Part shown: positions 12,001-23,492 of the stretch, in pieces
Layout: every line of letters starts with the position of its first letter
Position numbering within the stretch: position 1 is the first letter of the stretch
Assembly (NCBI GenBank): GCA_022579005.1
Contig: MU401621.1
Span: 1-64,000 of the forward strand
Direction of reading: 5' to 3'
DNA length: 64,000 nucleotides
DNA from: Poronia punctata
Lineage: Eukaryota > Ascomycota > Sordariomycetes > Xylariales > Xylariaceae
Made by a program: the position numbers and the translations under genes
The notes under the pieces: generated by a model
What the model was told of the DNA's origin: nothing
The model's input: only the letters and a program-made list of their open reading frames with translations
Database searches by the model: none

Positions 12001-13668
12001 TCCTTCCACTCCAAGAACTTCTGTTCGTATTGGAGTTGCAGGTTGGTACGGGCTTCTTCCATGGATACATCGACAACTTGAGCGTTATCGTAACGTTTGA
12101 GCACCCGGTTTAAGGCTAGGTGAGCCTCCTCGTCCTCTTCTTCCTCCTCCTCCTCTTCTTCTTCGTCCTCCCCCTCAGGCGCCTTTGGCTTCGCGGGGAA
12201 GTCAAGCAAAAGATCTCGGAGACCTTCCTCATTCTCCACGGTACGCCATTGGATATGCAAGTTATCCGCAGTGTCCTGCACGAATTTGCGATCGGCCGCG
12301 TTCAGATCATGGCCTAGGTTCAGGGGACCTTGAGGCCGTTTCGTCACAAACTTTCGAATCTGCCTCCACAGTTCCTTTTGCGAGCTTGTAAGCACGAGCT
12401 TCCCTTTCACCTTGGAGATTTCTTCACCGTTTGAATCTGCCGCCTGTTTGCTCCTGAGCCACTTGGAATCGGCATTCTCGTGCTCGAAATACCGATACTC
12501 CTCCTTGGACAACTGGTCTAATAGAAGTTTGAGCCTGGGGAAATTGATGACACCTTCCTCGTTGATGTACCCGTCGCATTGAGGGAGAATCTCTCTGTAG
12601 AGACGAAACATAGTTGCTAAAGCACCTTCATTAATATGGAGATGCGGGAGATTGGGGAGAAAATCATTTCCAACAAAGAAAGCCATGAGAATGAAGTCGT
12701 CGATAATCCGCTCCATATCAAAAGGAACCTTTAGCGCGCCGTCCTCTTTTAAATCCTGGAATTCTAATTCGAGGTATTCCCGAACAATGCACAAATGTAG
12801 CAGGTAGAAGTTCTGATGTTCCAACTCTTTAGACTTTGTCTTGGAGGCACGACCAAACGTGACTTCTTCTCGTAGGAGGCAGAAATGAGGGTCGTGACTT
12901 AGCAGGCCGAGCATGATGAGATCAGCATCTAGACCGTAGAGACAGTGCCGGACATTGGGATGGTAGTCAGGTTGGGCCTTGGCATTTCGTATGTATTCCA
13001 TAATCTTGTGCTCGCCCTCTCCGGGGACCTCGTGGCCTGACAAGACTATTTCACAGCCCTGCCAGTCCGAGTCCTCTGATATCTTCTTGTTAATGAAGTA
13101 CTTTAGCTGCCTGGTGAGCTTGGCCATGAACTCGGTGCCCGGGGTGATGCAATTGCTATCGAACGGGTCCTCTTTAGGCATCTCCTGGCCCTCGCGTATG
13201 GCCTTGTCGCGGGCCTGCTCGGCGTCGAGGGCAGTACGAAAACGGCGCGCTCTTTGCTGATTCATCTTGGCTCTTGGTGCGACACCATCAATGGCCATAA
13301 AGAAGAGCTTCCTGGGCTTGATCTTTCCAAATAAGTGTTCGATGTAGTTAAATATACGTATGAACATTTCCTCCTCGCTTAGTCTAAAAGACGTATCGAA
13401 AGAGTCTTTGTGAGTACAGTTATGGATGATACCATTCATGTCCAACTATACAGGTCAGCGGGGCGCGGGTCACGGTGGGATTGTAGGCGAGGCTGGCGCA
13501 CGTATAGGTTATCGAACTCGGGTATGCGATTGTCCGCAATGAGCTGCGAAATAGCAGGATATCGCTCTGAGAGCCATCGGAAGAACTTGGGGACACTATA
13601 AGGGAGAGACAGATGTCAATAACCGGATGTTTGGTATGGCGGGGGAAGATAGCTTTGACATACCCCAT
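9019..13668 (-). CDS. xrn1: Xrn1 cytoplasmic 5'-3' exoribonuclease
   Basis: Four exons on the minus strand: 13664-13668 (only ATGGG), 13502-13595, 11831-13445 and 9019-11762, giving 1485 aa. All introns are GT/AG and keep frame. The spliced N-terminus reads MGVPKFFRWLSERYP and then FDNLYLDMNGIIHNC, the hallmark of XRN nucleases. Conserved region 1 continues with GEGEHKIMEYIR and GLDADLIMLGL, carrying the acidic metal ligands. Region 2 ends near PWYYQYHYSPMTSD, followed by the D1-D3/SH3-like part typical of Xrn1 and absent from nuclear Rat1. A poly-acidic run (about EEEDEE over 20 residues) interrupts conserved region 2, and the last 200 residues are Arg-Gly rich. Xrn1 degrades decapped mRNA in the cytoplasm. 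The gene is divergently arranged with the Hat2-like gene. Confidence 0.95.
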
Positions 13669-14569
13669 GTCGGGCCTCTTTATTTAGATAGAGTTTGGGG
13701 CCGGTCCGTTGCGCGCTGGATAGGAAACCAGCGCTTGTTGCCTCAAGTCGAGAAGAAAATTTATGAGGGCCAAGAAGAATCAGCCCGCTGCAGAATGCGA
13801 CAATGCAGCAATGCGACAACAGGAGTGAGAAGCAAGGTGGGTTCTCTGTTCACTTTATGCTCTTGTAGACACGAAAAATGTGGAAGTTACAAGATATGGA
13901 TAGTAGGACAACGAGAAGAAAAGGGGAAGGCTCAACACACTTGGTGGTTAACAAAGCCTAGAAATGAAGTTTCCAAAGGTACGAGAACAAGTACCAAGAG
14001 TTTCAATATGTATCATCGAGGTTTTGTTGTCGAACAACAACACACAGCAGAGCGACGGCCTGACTCTTTACCTACCTAGTATGTGGGTATCTGGCGCCTC
14101 TTCTCAACCTACAATAGGGCCATACTCTCAGTACCAACGAGTAGATAGACGTCAGTGTAGGAATCGTATGTATCCACTGCACCCCTTGCTCACCTACGAG
14201 TACAAGTACATACCTTAGAACTTGAAGTACCTGTTGGCTAAACATGACCCACCTGAGACCTCTGTAAGATACTGTCCACTAGTTCTATGCTTTTATGAGA
14301 CTATATGTAAGTATCACGTATCAGGACTTATTAGTCCAGTTATGAAATCTGGGGCATGGCCACTTTACGCGCACCGCGTCGATCTAGCATCATAACTTTC
14401 GTCCTTTGAGAACACAGTTGTCCCTTGCGCAGAGTGTGGCGTGTTAAAGTACACACAGGCTAACCTTGCGTAGTCTAATTCTACCAAATTCATTGCCCGC
14501 CTCTTCTTCTCTATAGTAATCCCCCATAGCAACAACAACGCATCTTGAGTATCGCTCATCAAATTCACC
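13669..14569. other. Divergent promoter region between xrn1 and the Hat2-like gene
   Basis: These 900 bp separate two genes transcribed away from each other and must hold both promoters. An open frame at 13627-14079 overlaps the xrn1 start exon and has no coding character. No canonical RNA gene was seen. The stretch just before 14570 holds short CAA/CA runs of a typical leader. Confidence 0.5.
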
Positions 14570-16187
14570 ATGGCGCCTGCGCCTGTTGTCGAGGAATTTG
14601 ATAGTAAGTCTTGACGAATTTTCCCTGCTACGTACATAGAGAAATCGCTAACAAGAGGCTTTAGTGGAAGGAGGCCAGGAGTTTGGCGAAGATGAAGAGC
14701 AAAGGTTGATTAATGAAGGTACTGTCTTTTTCCTACACTCTTGCAGCCGTCAACTGACCAATGACTAGAGTACAAGACGTGGAAGAAGAACGCACCCTTC
14801 CTCTATGACCTAATTATGAGGTATGCACGATTGTATTGGAGATAAACTGTTGGCCGAAACCATTGTCGACTAACCTGACCCTGGAAAGCAATGCGCTCCC
14901 CTGGCCTACCTTGACCGTGCAGTGGTTCCCCGATGTGAAGGAACCGGAAGGCAAGAATTGCAGGATCCACCGTCTTCTCATAGGCACACATACCTCGGAC
15001 GAGAAGCCCAATTATGTGCAAATTGCTGAGGTCGAGACACCCAAGACTGTGCACCCCAATGTTCGCGACTACGATGAAGACCGTGGTGAGATCGGCGGCT
15101 ACGGCAAAGCCTCATCCTCAGCCGAAACGGCCGCTATGAAATGGCGCGTTGTCCAAAAGATCGACCATCCAGGCGAGGTCAACAAGGCTCGGTATTGCCC
15201 TCAAAATCCCGATCTCATTGCCACGCTTGCTATCGACGGCTCCATCCTCATCTTCGATCGAACCAAGCACAGCTCCGAACCGAACGGCCAGGTCAACCCT
15301 CAAATCAGGCTTCTGGGACATACTCAAGAGGGTTTCGGTCTAAATTGGAGCCCGCATACAGAAGGCTCGTTGGCCTCAGGTAGCGAGGACCAGACTGTGT
15401 GTCTGTGGTACGTTGGCGCTCTCTTACCATTCTAGGAGACATTATGCTCTGACACTCACTGTTACCACCAGGGACCTCAAATCGCTCCAAAGTGGGAAGA
15501 ACACCTTAAAGCCGGCCCGCCGCTTCACCCACCACTCCAATATTGTCAACGACGTACAATATCATCCGATTTCCCGCAACTTTATTGGAAGCGTCTCGGA
15601 CGATCTTACTCTGCAAATCCTAGACGTGAGGCAGTCATCCGATTCACAGGCATCACTTGTTGCGAAGAATGGACACAGTGATGCCATCAATGCTCTAGCC
15701 TTCAACCCGTCAACCGAAGTGCTAGTAGCCACAGCCTCGGCGGATAAAACCATCGGAATATGGGACCTGCGTAATGTCAAGGAAAAGGTGCATACCCTCG
15801 AGGGTCACCACGACGCCGTGACGTCACTTGCATGGCACCCTCACGAGGCCGGGATCCTGGGCAGTGCCAGCTACGATAGAAGAATCATATTCTGGGATTT
15901 AAGCAGAGTAGGGGAAGAGCAGCAACCTGACGATCAAGAAGATGGCCCCCCTGAGCTGTGAGTTGATATGACATAGACGCCTTCGCATCCTCATCACTAA
16001 TTACATCAACAGGCTCTTTATGCATGGTGGCCATACGAATCACCTGGCTGACTTCAGTTGGAACCTAAACGACCCTTGGCTCGTTGCTAGTGCAGCCGAA
16101 GATAATATGTTGCAGACCTGGAAAGTTGCCAACTCCATAGTGGGTAAAGATGAAGCGGATCTTCCGCTGGATGAACTTGGCAGGTAA
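14570..16187 (+). CDS. hat2: Hat2/RBBP4-type histone-binding WD40 protein
   Basis: Six exons: 14570-14603, 14665-14718, 14769-14820, 14889-15407, 15472-15957, 16013-16187, giving 439 aa; every junction is GT/AG and in frame. The N-terminus ([20 protein letters not shown] then LPWPTLTVQWFPD) is the H4-binding helix and strap of the RBBP4/RBBP7/Msi1/Hat2 family. About seven WD40 blades follow, with repeats such as GHTQEGFGLNWSP, GHSDAINALAFNP, GHHDAVTSLAWHP and GGHTNHLADFSWN. It ends with VGKDEADLPLDELGR. These proteins chaperone H3-H4 in histone acetyltransferase B, CAF-1, deacetylase and PRC2-like complexes. Fungi often have two paralogues, so Hat2 versus Msi1 identity is inferred from the C-terminus and is less sure than the family. 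Confidence 0.92.
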
Positions 16188-17625
16188 AAGAAGGGTGGCA
16201 GATTTATCTAATTCCCATCCGGCGAAAAGCGAGGGATGCGTCCGCTCTCGGCAGGAGTGTGGCTCTATGGAATTGCTGACAACATGGTATAGTAGGGATA
16301 AGAAGAAGAGCAAGGTTAGGCGCCGATATCTGTACGATCTTATAAGAACTGAACGTCTTAGCCGCCGGAGAGCTGCTCATTCACCAAGTGGTAACGAGCC
16401 ACCAGCCACGCCTCGCTGATAATTCCATCGTCCCCCGCCGGCCGCATTACCACGAGCGTGGTTTGACACCCGACCCTATCATGGTTCCTATCTGCTACGA
16501 AGTCTGGCCAGTCTTAGTGGACATTGCGGAAACAGGCGACGGCATTAGAAACCAGCGGTTTGACACTTTAGGTGCAATTGCCCGCTTTTTTTTAAACCAT
16601 GGTTGTCACCTCCTGTATATACCTAGGCTGGTAGTAGAAAGGAGCAGTAGCTTGTCATTTAGGTCCCCGAGAAGAGAAAATGTTGAAACTCGTCGTCTGC
16701 CTTCCCTTTTTTGTGGTCATCGTCAAAGGGCTATCCGCATACAAAGTGTCTAAAAGCTCTGATATTTGCATCTTTCATACAGTACTACGAGTACACAATC
16801 TTGGGCAAACTTACTTGAACGTAAACTACCTCCCTACTCATAGAGGACAGCTTACCTATATCGGGACTATAGCTGGTATCGCCATAAAGAATACTTGCGT
16901 AAAATCTGTCTGCTGGTACGATAATTGTGTAGTGTCTATAGCTGCCTCATCTTTATCTCCATTGAGAGCCTGTCCGCCTCTCTGTTCGACTCTGGACAGC
17001 ATACGAGTACATATTACATAAGGTACCTAATGCAGGCATCAATCAAGAGGTGTGGGGTACCTTACCCAGCAAATGGACTTTATGCGTCTAGGCAGGGTAA
17101 TTCATGCTGATTGGGAAGTAGGAGTCCACTAGTCTCATACAGGCGGCCTAAAATACATGTCTCGGTGTCATATGGATCTGCCCCCAGGAACTGTACGTGC
17201 TGCTGAGGATATACGTGTAGGTAATAATATCTACACCTAAACATGCTGATATATCGGAGACTATTTCAAGACTCTCATCAATAATATGCAAATGTGTCTT
17301 TCCCGTTGTCATTTATTCACGGCATGCCATAGCTGAAGAAAACTTGACAATCATATTATCCCAAAGAGGAGTGAGGACAGCAAGAGATTGCGATTTCCTG
17401 CATACGTGTAGCTTTCAGTTATCTAGGTACTTGCACCTACTTTCGGTTGCGTGTTTCCTTCGACCATTTCTTTGAGTGTTGAGGCGCGAGTCCTTTTGGA
17501 CTTTTCTACAATCGATATACCACCCGAAGAGCCAACCGAATTTTTGCCTTGACCGTCGTACGTCGATCTTTCAAGCAAGAGATACCCGCCGAGGTTGTCA
17601 TCCGACGCATGACGCCGATGCGGGA
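16188..17625. other. Gene-free interval before neo1
   Basis: This carries the 3' end of the Hat2-like gene and the promoter and leader of neo1. The open frames present (up to about 120 codons) have no recognisable content. An upstream ATG in another frame starts near 17610 and overlaps the neo1 start, which might lower translation. No RNA gene or repeat stands out. Confidence 0.45.
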
Positions 17626-20600
17626 ATGCCACGCACACCTCCATACCGTCCGACTGAGCCGCCCGATTCTCCCGAGCTCGACCCCGACTCAGACGCCGAT
17701 CTTGATCTCGATCTTGAGGAGCTAGACCCTGCGACCACGTCCCCCGGCTCTCATGGATCCAAACGGCGAGGTTCGGGGTCGGGATTCGAACAGAGACAAC
17801 CACGTATTGCTCTGCGCAATTTGCGAATGGGTGGTCTACGAAGGTCTGCCAAACGGACTCGTGGCTATGGCGAGCTAGGCCGCGATAGGATCGGCGACGA
17901 GGACGCGATCGGTCTTATAGACGAGGACACTCACGATCAACGCTATTCTGATGGCAGTGGGATTGTCGGTGACGACGCACCGCTGCTACGAGAGCATGGA
18001 AGCAATGGGAGACAACGCCCTAGTACTGGTGGGCTCAACGCTTTCGCTCAGATGCGCTCCAACCTGCGGCTTCCCAGTTTCATTTCCAATCACAGTGCTG
18101 CCCAAGACGACCAACCTGAAGACGAACCGGGACCCGACTTCAACGACCCGTCCGCGTCTAGGACTGTCGCCGTGGGTTCCTTGCAGGCCACCCGATACCC
18201 ACCAAATATAATATCCAACGCAAAATATACCGCCTTCACTTTTCTCCCTGTCACACTATATAACGAGTTTTCTTTCTTCTTCAATCTATATTTCCTCTTG
18301 GTCGCCTTGTCACAGGCAGTGCCAGCTCTACGTATAGGGTATTTGACTACATACATAGCTCCACTGGCTTTCGTCTTAGTCATAACCATGGGGAAGGAAG
18401 CATATGACGATATTGCCAGACGTCAAAGAGACAACGAAGCCAATTCAGAGGCTTATACTGTGCTTGATTTCAGTGACTCTCGGCAGTCGCGTACAAACCG
18501 CAACCCCGCGAATGGACTCATGTCGTCCTCGTTGCGAAGCCGTCGCAACCGCCTTGGACAGGGCGACAGATTGTCAGATATTCGAGAGGAGGAAGAGCTA
18601 ACTGAAGGCGATGGGCTTACCCAGTCGTCGTCCTCACCTCAGGTACACGAAATAAGCAAGAAATCTCGTGACTTGAAAGTTGGTGATGTTATCAAACTCA
18701 CCAAAGGCCAGCGCGTCCCTGCGGATGTAGTCATTTTGCAGTGCTCAGCAATGGAGACCGCCCAGGATCGGAATGACGACGAAGACCTGAGCTCCCTGCT
18801 GGTAGATGCCGATGAGACGAACATCGCTGACGATAGCGAGGCGGATAAAGGGGACCAGCAGCAGAGTCCTGGGGGATCCCCGTCTGGGGAAACTTTCATC
18901 AGGACAGACCAGCTTGATGGAGAAACAGACTGGAAACTTCGGGTTGCGACTTCCCTTACGCAATCACTCCCTCTCGAGGAGTTCAGACGTATCAGAGTCA
19001 CGGGTGGAAAGCCGGATAAGAAGGTGACTGAGTTCATTGGCACCGTCGAAGTACTTCCGTCTGTGCATGGGACTCGAAACGATATGCCTGGGTCCGGAGA
19101 CGTGACAAGTTCGGACCAAACAGTCCCCTTGTCTATCGACAACACAGCCTGGGCGAACACTGTTATCGCGTCGCAAGTTAGCACGCTGGCAGTAATCGTG
19201 TATACCGGCCCACAGACTCGATCGGCTCTATCCACCGCCCCTTCACGATCAAAATCCGGCCTGCTGGAGTATGAAATTAACTCGTTAACCAAGATTCTAT
19301 GCGCACTTACGCTCGCCCTCTCCATCATACTCGTTGCTCTGGAGGGGTTCAGCAATACCGAGGGGAATGTGTGGTATATCAAAATCACGCGATTTCTTGT
19401 CTTATTCTCGACCATTGTACCGATCAGTCTCCGAGTTAACCTGGATATGGGAAAGAGCGTGTATTCATGGTTCATTCAGAGAGATCCCGACATAGCCGGC
19501 GCAGTTGTCAGGACTAGCACCATTCCTGAGGACCTTGGCCGCATCGAGTATTTACTGAGTGACAAGACCGGCACCCTAACACAGAATGAGATGGAAATGA
19601 AGAAGATCCACGTCGGTACCGTATCTTATGCAAATGAAGCTATGGATGAGGTCGCGTCCTATGTCAGGCAGGGTTTCAGCATGAAGTCAACCAACCAAGC
19701 TCTCGTGACCCCCTCATCATCCCATACAATCGCCGCTGGGTCTACAACAACGCGCACACGAAGGGAAATCGGATCCAGGGTCAGGGACGTGGTGTTAGCA
19801 TTGGCCCTCTGCCACAACGTCACTCCCACCACAGATGAAGAAGACGGCCAAACCATTACTTCATACCAAGCCTCTTCCCCGGACGAGATTGCCATAGTCC
19901 GCTGGACAGAATCTGTCGGCCTCCGCCTAGTGTATCGAGACCGGAAACGGATGGTATTGGAATCGACAGATACTGGGAATGTTGTGGTACGTGTACGGAT
20001 ATTGGATGTATTCCCGTTCACATCCGATGGAAAACGCATGGGAATCATCGTACAATTCGAGGAAGGAACGACATCCTCATCACCTGCGCTCGACACACGG
20101 GAAACCTGGTTCTATCAAAAGGGCGCCGACACGGTAATGGGGTCTATCGTTGCTGCAAATGACTGGCTGGATGAAGAAACCGCAAACATGGCGAGAGAGG
20201 GCCTGAGGACGTTGGTTGTAGGCCGCAAGAAGTTGTCTCTCGATCAGTACCACGAGTTCGCCAGAAATCACCAGGAAGCTGCGCTTGTCATCAATGGCCG
20301 CGAGGCAGCTATGCAGCGTGTCGTCACCCGATACCTTGAAAACGACCTTGAGCTGTTAGGCGTTACCGGCGTGGAAGATAAACTACAGAAAGACGTCAAG
20401 CCGTCCTTGGAGTTGCTCCGCAACGCCGGCATCAAGATCTGGATGTTGACGGGCGACAAGGTCGAAACGGCCCGATGTGTGGCTGTAAGTTCGAAGTTAG
20501 TGGCCCGGGGACAGTACATTTGCACTGTTGCCAAGCTCAAGCGCAAGGATAATGCCCAAGACCATCTCGACTTCCTTCGGAGCAAGCCGGACTCTTGTCT

Positions 20601-21683
20601 GCTCATTGATGGGGAGAGTCTGTCGCTATTCCTCACACACTTTAGCACCGAGTTCATATCAGTGGCTGTGCAACTGCCTACAGTTGTAGCCTGCCGATGC
20701 TCGCCTACTCAGAAAGCAGATATAGCCAAGCTGATCAAGGAGTTTACCAAGAAACGTGTCTGCTGCATTGGAGATGGCGGGAACGATGTGTCCATGATTC
20801 AAGCAGCTGACGTGGGTGTTGGCATCGTTGGCAAGGAAGGGCGCCAAGCTAGTCTAGCAGCAGACTTTTCGATCGAGCAGTTTTGCCATCTCACCAAGTT
20901 ACTCGTCTGGCATGGCCGCAATAGCTATAAGCGGAGCGCCAAACTTGCCCAGTTCGTGATCCACCGAGGCCTTATCATCGCCGTGTGCCAAACGGTGTAT
21001 AGTATCGCCATCGAATTTGAGCCCGAGGGTCTTTATAAGGTACGATATTCCCTCTCCCCAATGTCGTCCGTTCAGCCTGTTGACAATCTCTAGGATTGGC
21101 TTCTCGTAGGCTATGCCACCGTTTACACGGCCGCTCCGGTGCTGTCTTTGGTTCTAGACAAGGACGTCGACGAAAACGTCGCCAACCTATACCCTGAATT
21201 GTACAAAGAGCTGACATCTGGGCGATCATTATCCTACCGTACCTTCTTCGTCTGGGTGTTTGTGTCGATATACCAAGGCAGCATAATACAGAGCATGGCG
21301 CAACTGTTGACAGAGGTGGATAGCAAGAAAATGGTGGCGGTGAGCTATACAGTACTGGTACTAAACGAGCTCATCATGGTTGCCATCGAAATCACAACCT
21401 GGCACCTAGTCATGATATTGTGTATCGTGGGGACCTTCCTCTTTTACCTCGGATCCATTCCTTTCCTCGGGGGCTACTTCGACCTGGAATTCGTCAGCAC
21501 ATGGTGAGCTTCCACTCCTCTTACCGTTGGCTACAAGCGCAAGACGTTCGGCTAACATATTCTAGGGGCTTCTTATGGCGCGTGCTCGCAATTAGCGCCA
21601 TCTCTCTTATACCACCTTACGCCGGCAAAGTCATTAGGCGCACGATGAAACCCCCATCATACAGAAAAGTGCAGGGCATATGA
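17626..21683 (+). CDS. neo1: Neo1-type P4-ATPase (phospholipid flippase)
   Basis: Three exons: 17626-21039, 21094-21503 and 21566-21683, giving 1313 aa. P-type ATPase motifs are complete: the actuator loop DGET at residue 431, phosphorylation motif DKTGTLT at 646, nucleotide-domain KGAD at 832 and hinge GDGGND at 1049-1054. The first membrane segments (NEFSFFFNLYFL, IAPLAFVLVITMGKEAYDD) and the C-terminal six-helix block match Neo1/ATP9A more closely than Drs2 or Dnf proteins. The first 180 residues form a long acidic, Pro-rich cytosolic tail with repeated Asp-Leu steps. Neo1 flips aminophospholipids at Golgi and endosomal membranes and works without a Cdc50 subunit in yeast. The start is the first in-frame ATG; the open frame extends upstream without an ATG. 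The last two exons encode the terminal membrane segments. Confidence 0.94.
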
Positions 21684-23492
21684 TGATTTTTGATGACATA
21701 TGATACTAAGATAGTGTAAATATAAGTATAGATGGCCGGTGTTTTCGGCTTCGGTACTTTATCGCGCCTTACTAGGTACTTGGCATGGCTCAGGGGTAGC
21801 CCAGCAAATATAGGAATACCAAGCTATACTCACGCTATCTAAGAAGTCCTTTTATTTTTGATCCTGTGCTGCCTGTGGTATTTGGTTGCTAGGACATTAT
21901 TTACTTCTGCGAGAAGCATTCCGTAGGTTATACAGAACTTTCGATTGTCTGGTCCACGAACATACCTACATAATCACGCCTATCTACACGTACGTGTAGA
22001 TTGTCGATTTGCTACTCGTACGTTGTTCACAATTAATTACCTAATAGAATTCGAAACGAACCACAGCATATGTCGTCATTCTGACTAAGAAGCCTGATCC
22101 ACCCGCTAGACAAGACGGATCATGCCCAATACACGTATGTATCTTACACACTGTATCGTAGTGGTGATTGTTTTGTAGTGATGCTCTTTTCCGAGTTATG
22201 TTCTTCCCAACGGCGGAATTGTAATAATACCTACGCAGAGCTGGCAGACTAGCAGAGAGATATCTGTAGGCAGGTACCTGAATATGCAAGCTACATTGTT
22301 GTCCAAGATAAGCTAAAATTTGCATATCAAAGCGTTTCAAATATGAAGATTTGCTCGCGTAACGAACGAGGTTATCTTTGTGTTACAAATTTACCACACA
22401 TTCCTTGGACAGACAGTTTCTTGGGACCTACCTAGTCTGCCCAGGCCCCAGGCATAAGCAAATTAGACCTTATCTCTGTGCATGGTAGCGAGGAGAAAAT
22501 TCAATCTGTACATACAGATGAGATGCAAATTTGAAATGAGCAAGGGCATTTCGGTACGTGTAGCAAAAAATAGAAGAAAAGTCGACAGATATGATCCGTG
22601 CTCGTACACAAAAGATGCAACCGATCGATCTACCTACATGCACTGTGCCGAAAGAGCGTTTAACTAAGACCGAGAAAGGTAAGGCGGCTGTCGACTAGCA
22701 AGCGCTTAGGACTGTAGCCCACCAACCCCAGTACCTTAGCGCACGTCTCTGCCAAGGACCGAAGCGTCTTGCAGCAGCTGTTAACCATTCCTAGCAACCG
22801 GACTAGTGGGGTTACAAGGTGCAGCTCTTCGGATGAAAGCCAGATAGGTATTTTATCCAGAGCGCTGGTTTAATTGGTGATCATATAGTTCGTGTTCTAG
22901 GTGTCGTTTCTGCGCTTAGATAAGTACTTACGCAGGTTAGCTGTTGTACCACGGAGCACAAGTAACGGCTAAGAAACTGATAATGCGAGCGCATGTCTAA
23001 TCAGGGATGAGGTACCGCTATGTCGGCGAGGAGGTAGATTTTCTGTCCAAGACTGCCTAGCTTGTACTTGGAGGGGTACTTGCTAGCCACCCCGGTGCTT
23101 GTTTCCGGCGCAGGTTGACGTAGTGGTACAGCGCCATTTGACGATTCCAAGAAATTGAGAATGTTTTCATTTCCTCCCCTTCTTCCATCCCCGCCTCCGC
23201 CTCCGCCCTCACCCCAACCCATTATTTTCCCAAGCTTATCTGGGTCGAACTTCTGGCGGTTGGCTGGCGAACTACTCCTTGTCTCAACTCCCCCCTTTCT
23301 TCGTTGTGCAAGTGCTCATCCTGTTGTTATCTTTGGTCTGCTCCTTCCGTGACCAGGAATCCTATAGGCCAATCGAGTTTCGCGACACACCTGGGAGTTG
23401 GAACATTTTCCGGCCCACCAGGCTTTCTGATTTGGTCTCTTTCCTCAGACTCATACTTCTAGTGGAAACCCCGTCAAAGAATCAGCATAGCA
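21684..23492. other. Gene-free interval between neo1 and glycogen synthase
   Basis: This 1.8 kb holds the neo1 3' end and the glycogen synthase promoter. From about 23160 to 23340 the plus strand is strongly pyrimidine rich (CCTCCGCCTCCGCC-like runs), the usual core promoter and leader of highly expressed fungal genes. TACGTGTAG and CTACTCGTACG words occur near 21990-22020. No coding or RNA gene was seen. Confidence 0.5.

Noticed and set aside
18639..19475. 278-codon minus-strand frame
   Set aside because: It is antisense to the neo1 coding sequence, whose motifs are unambiguous on the plus strand.
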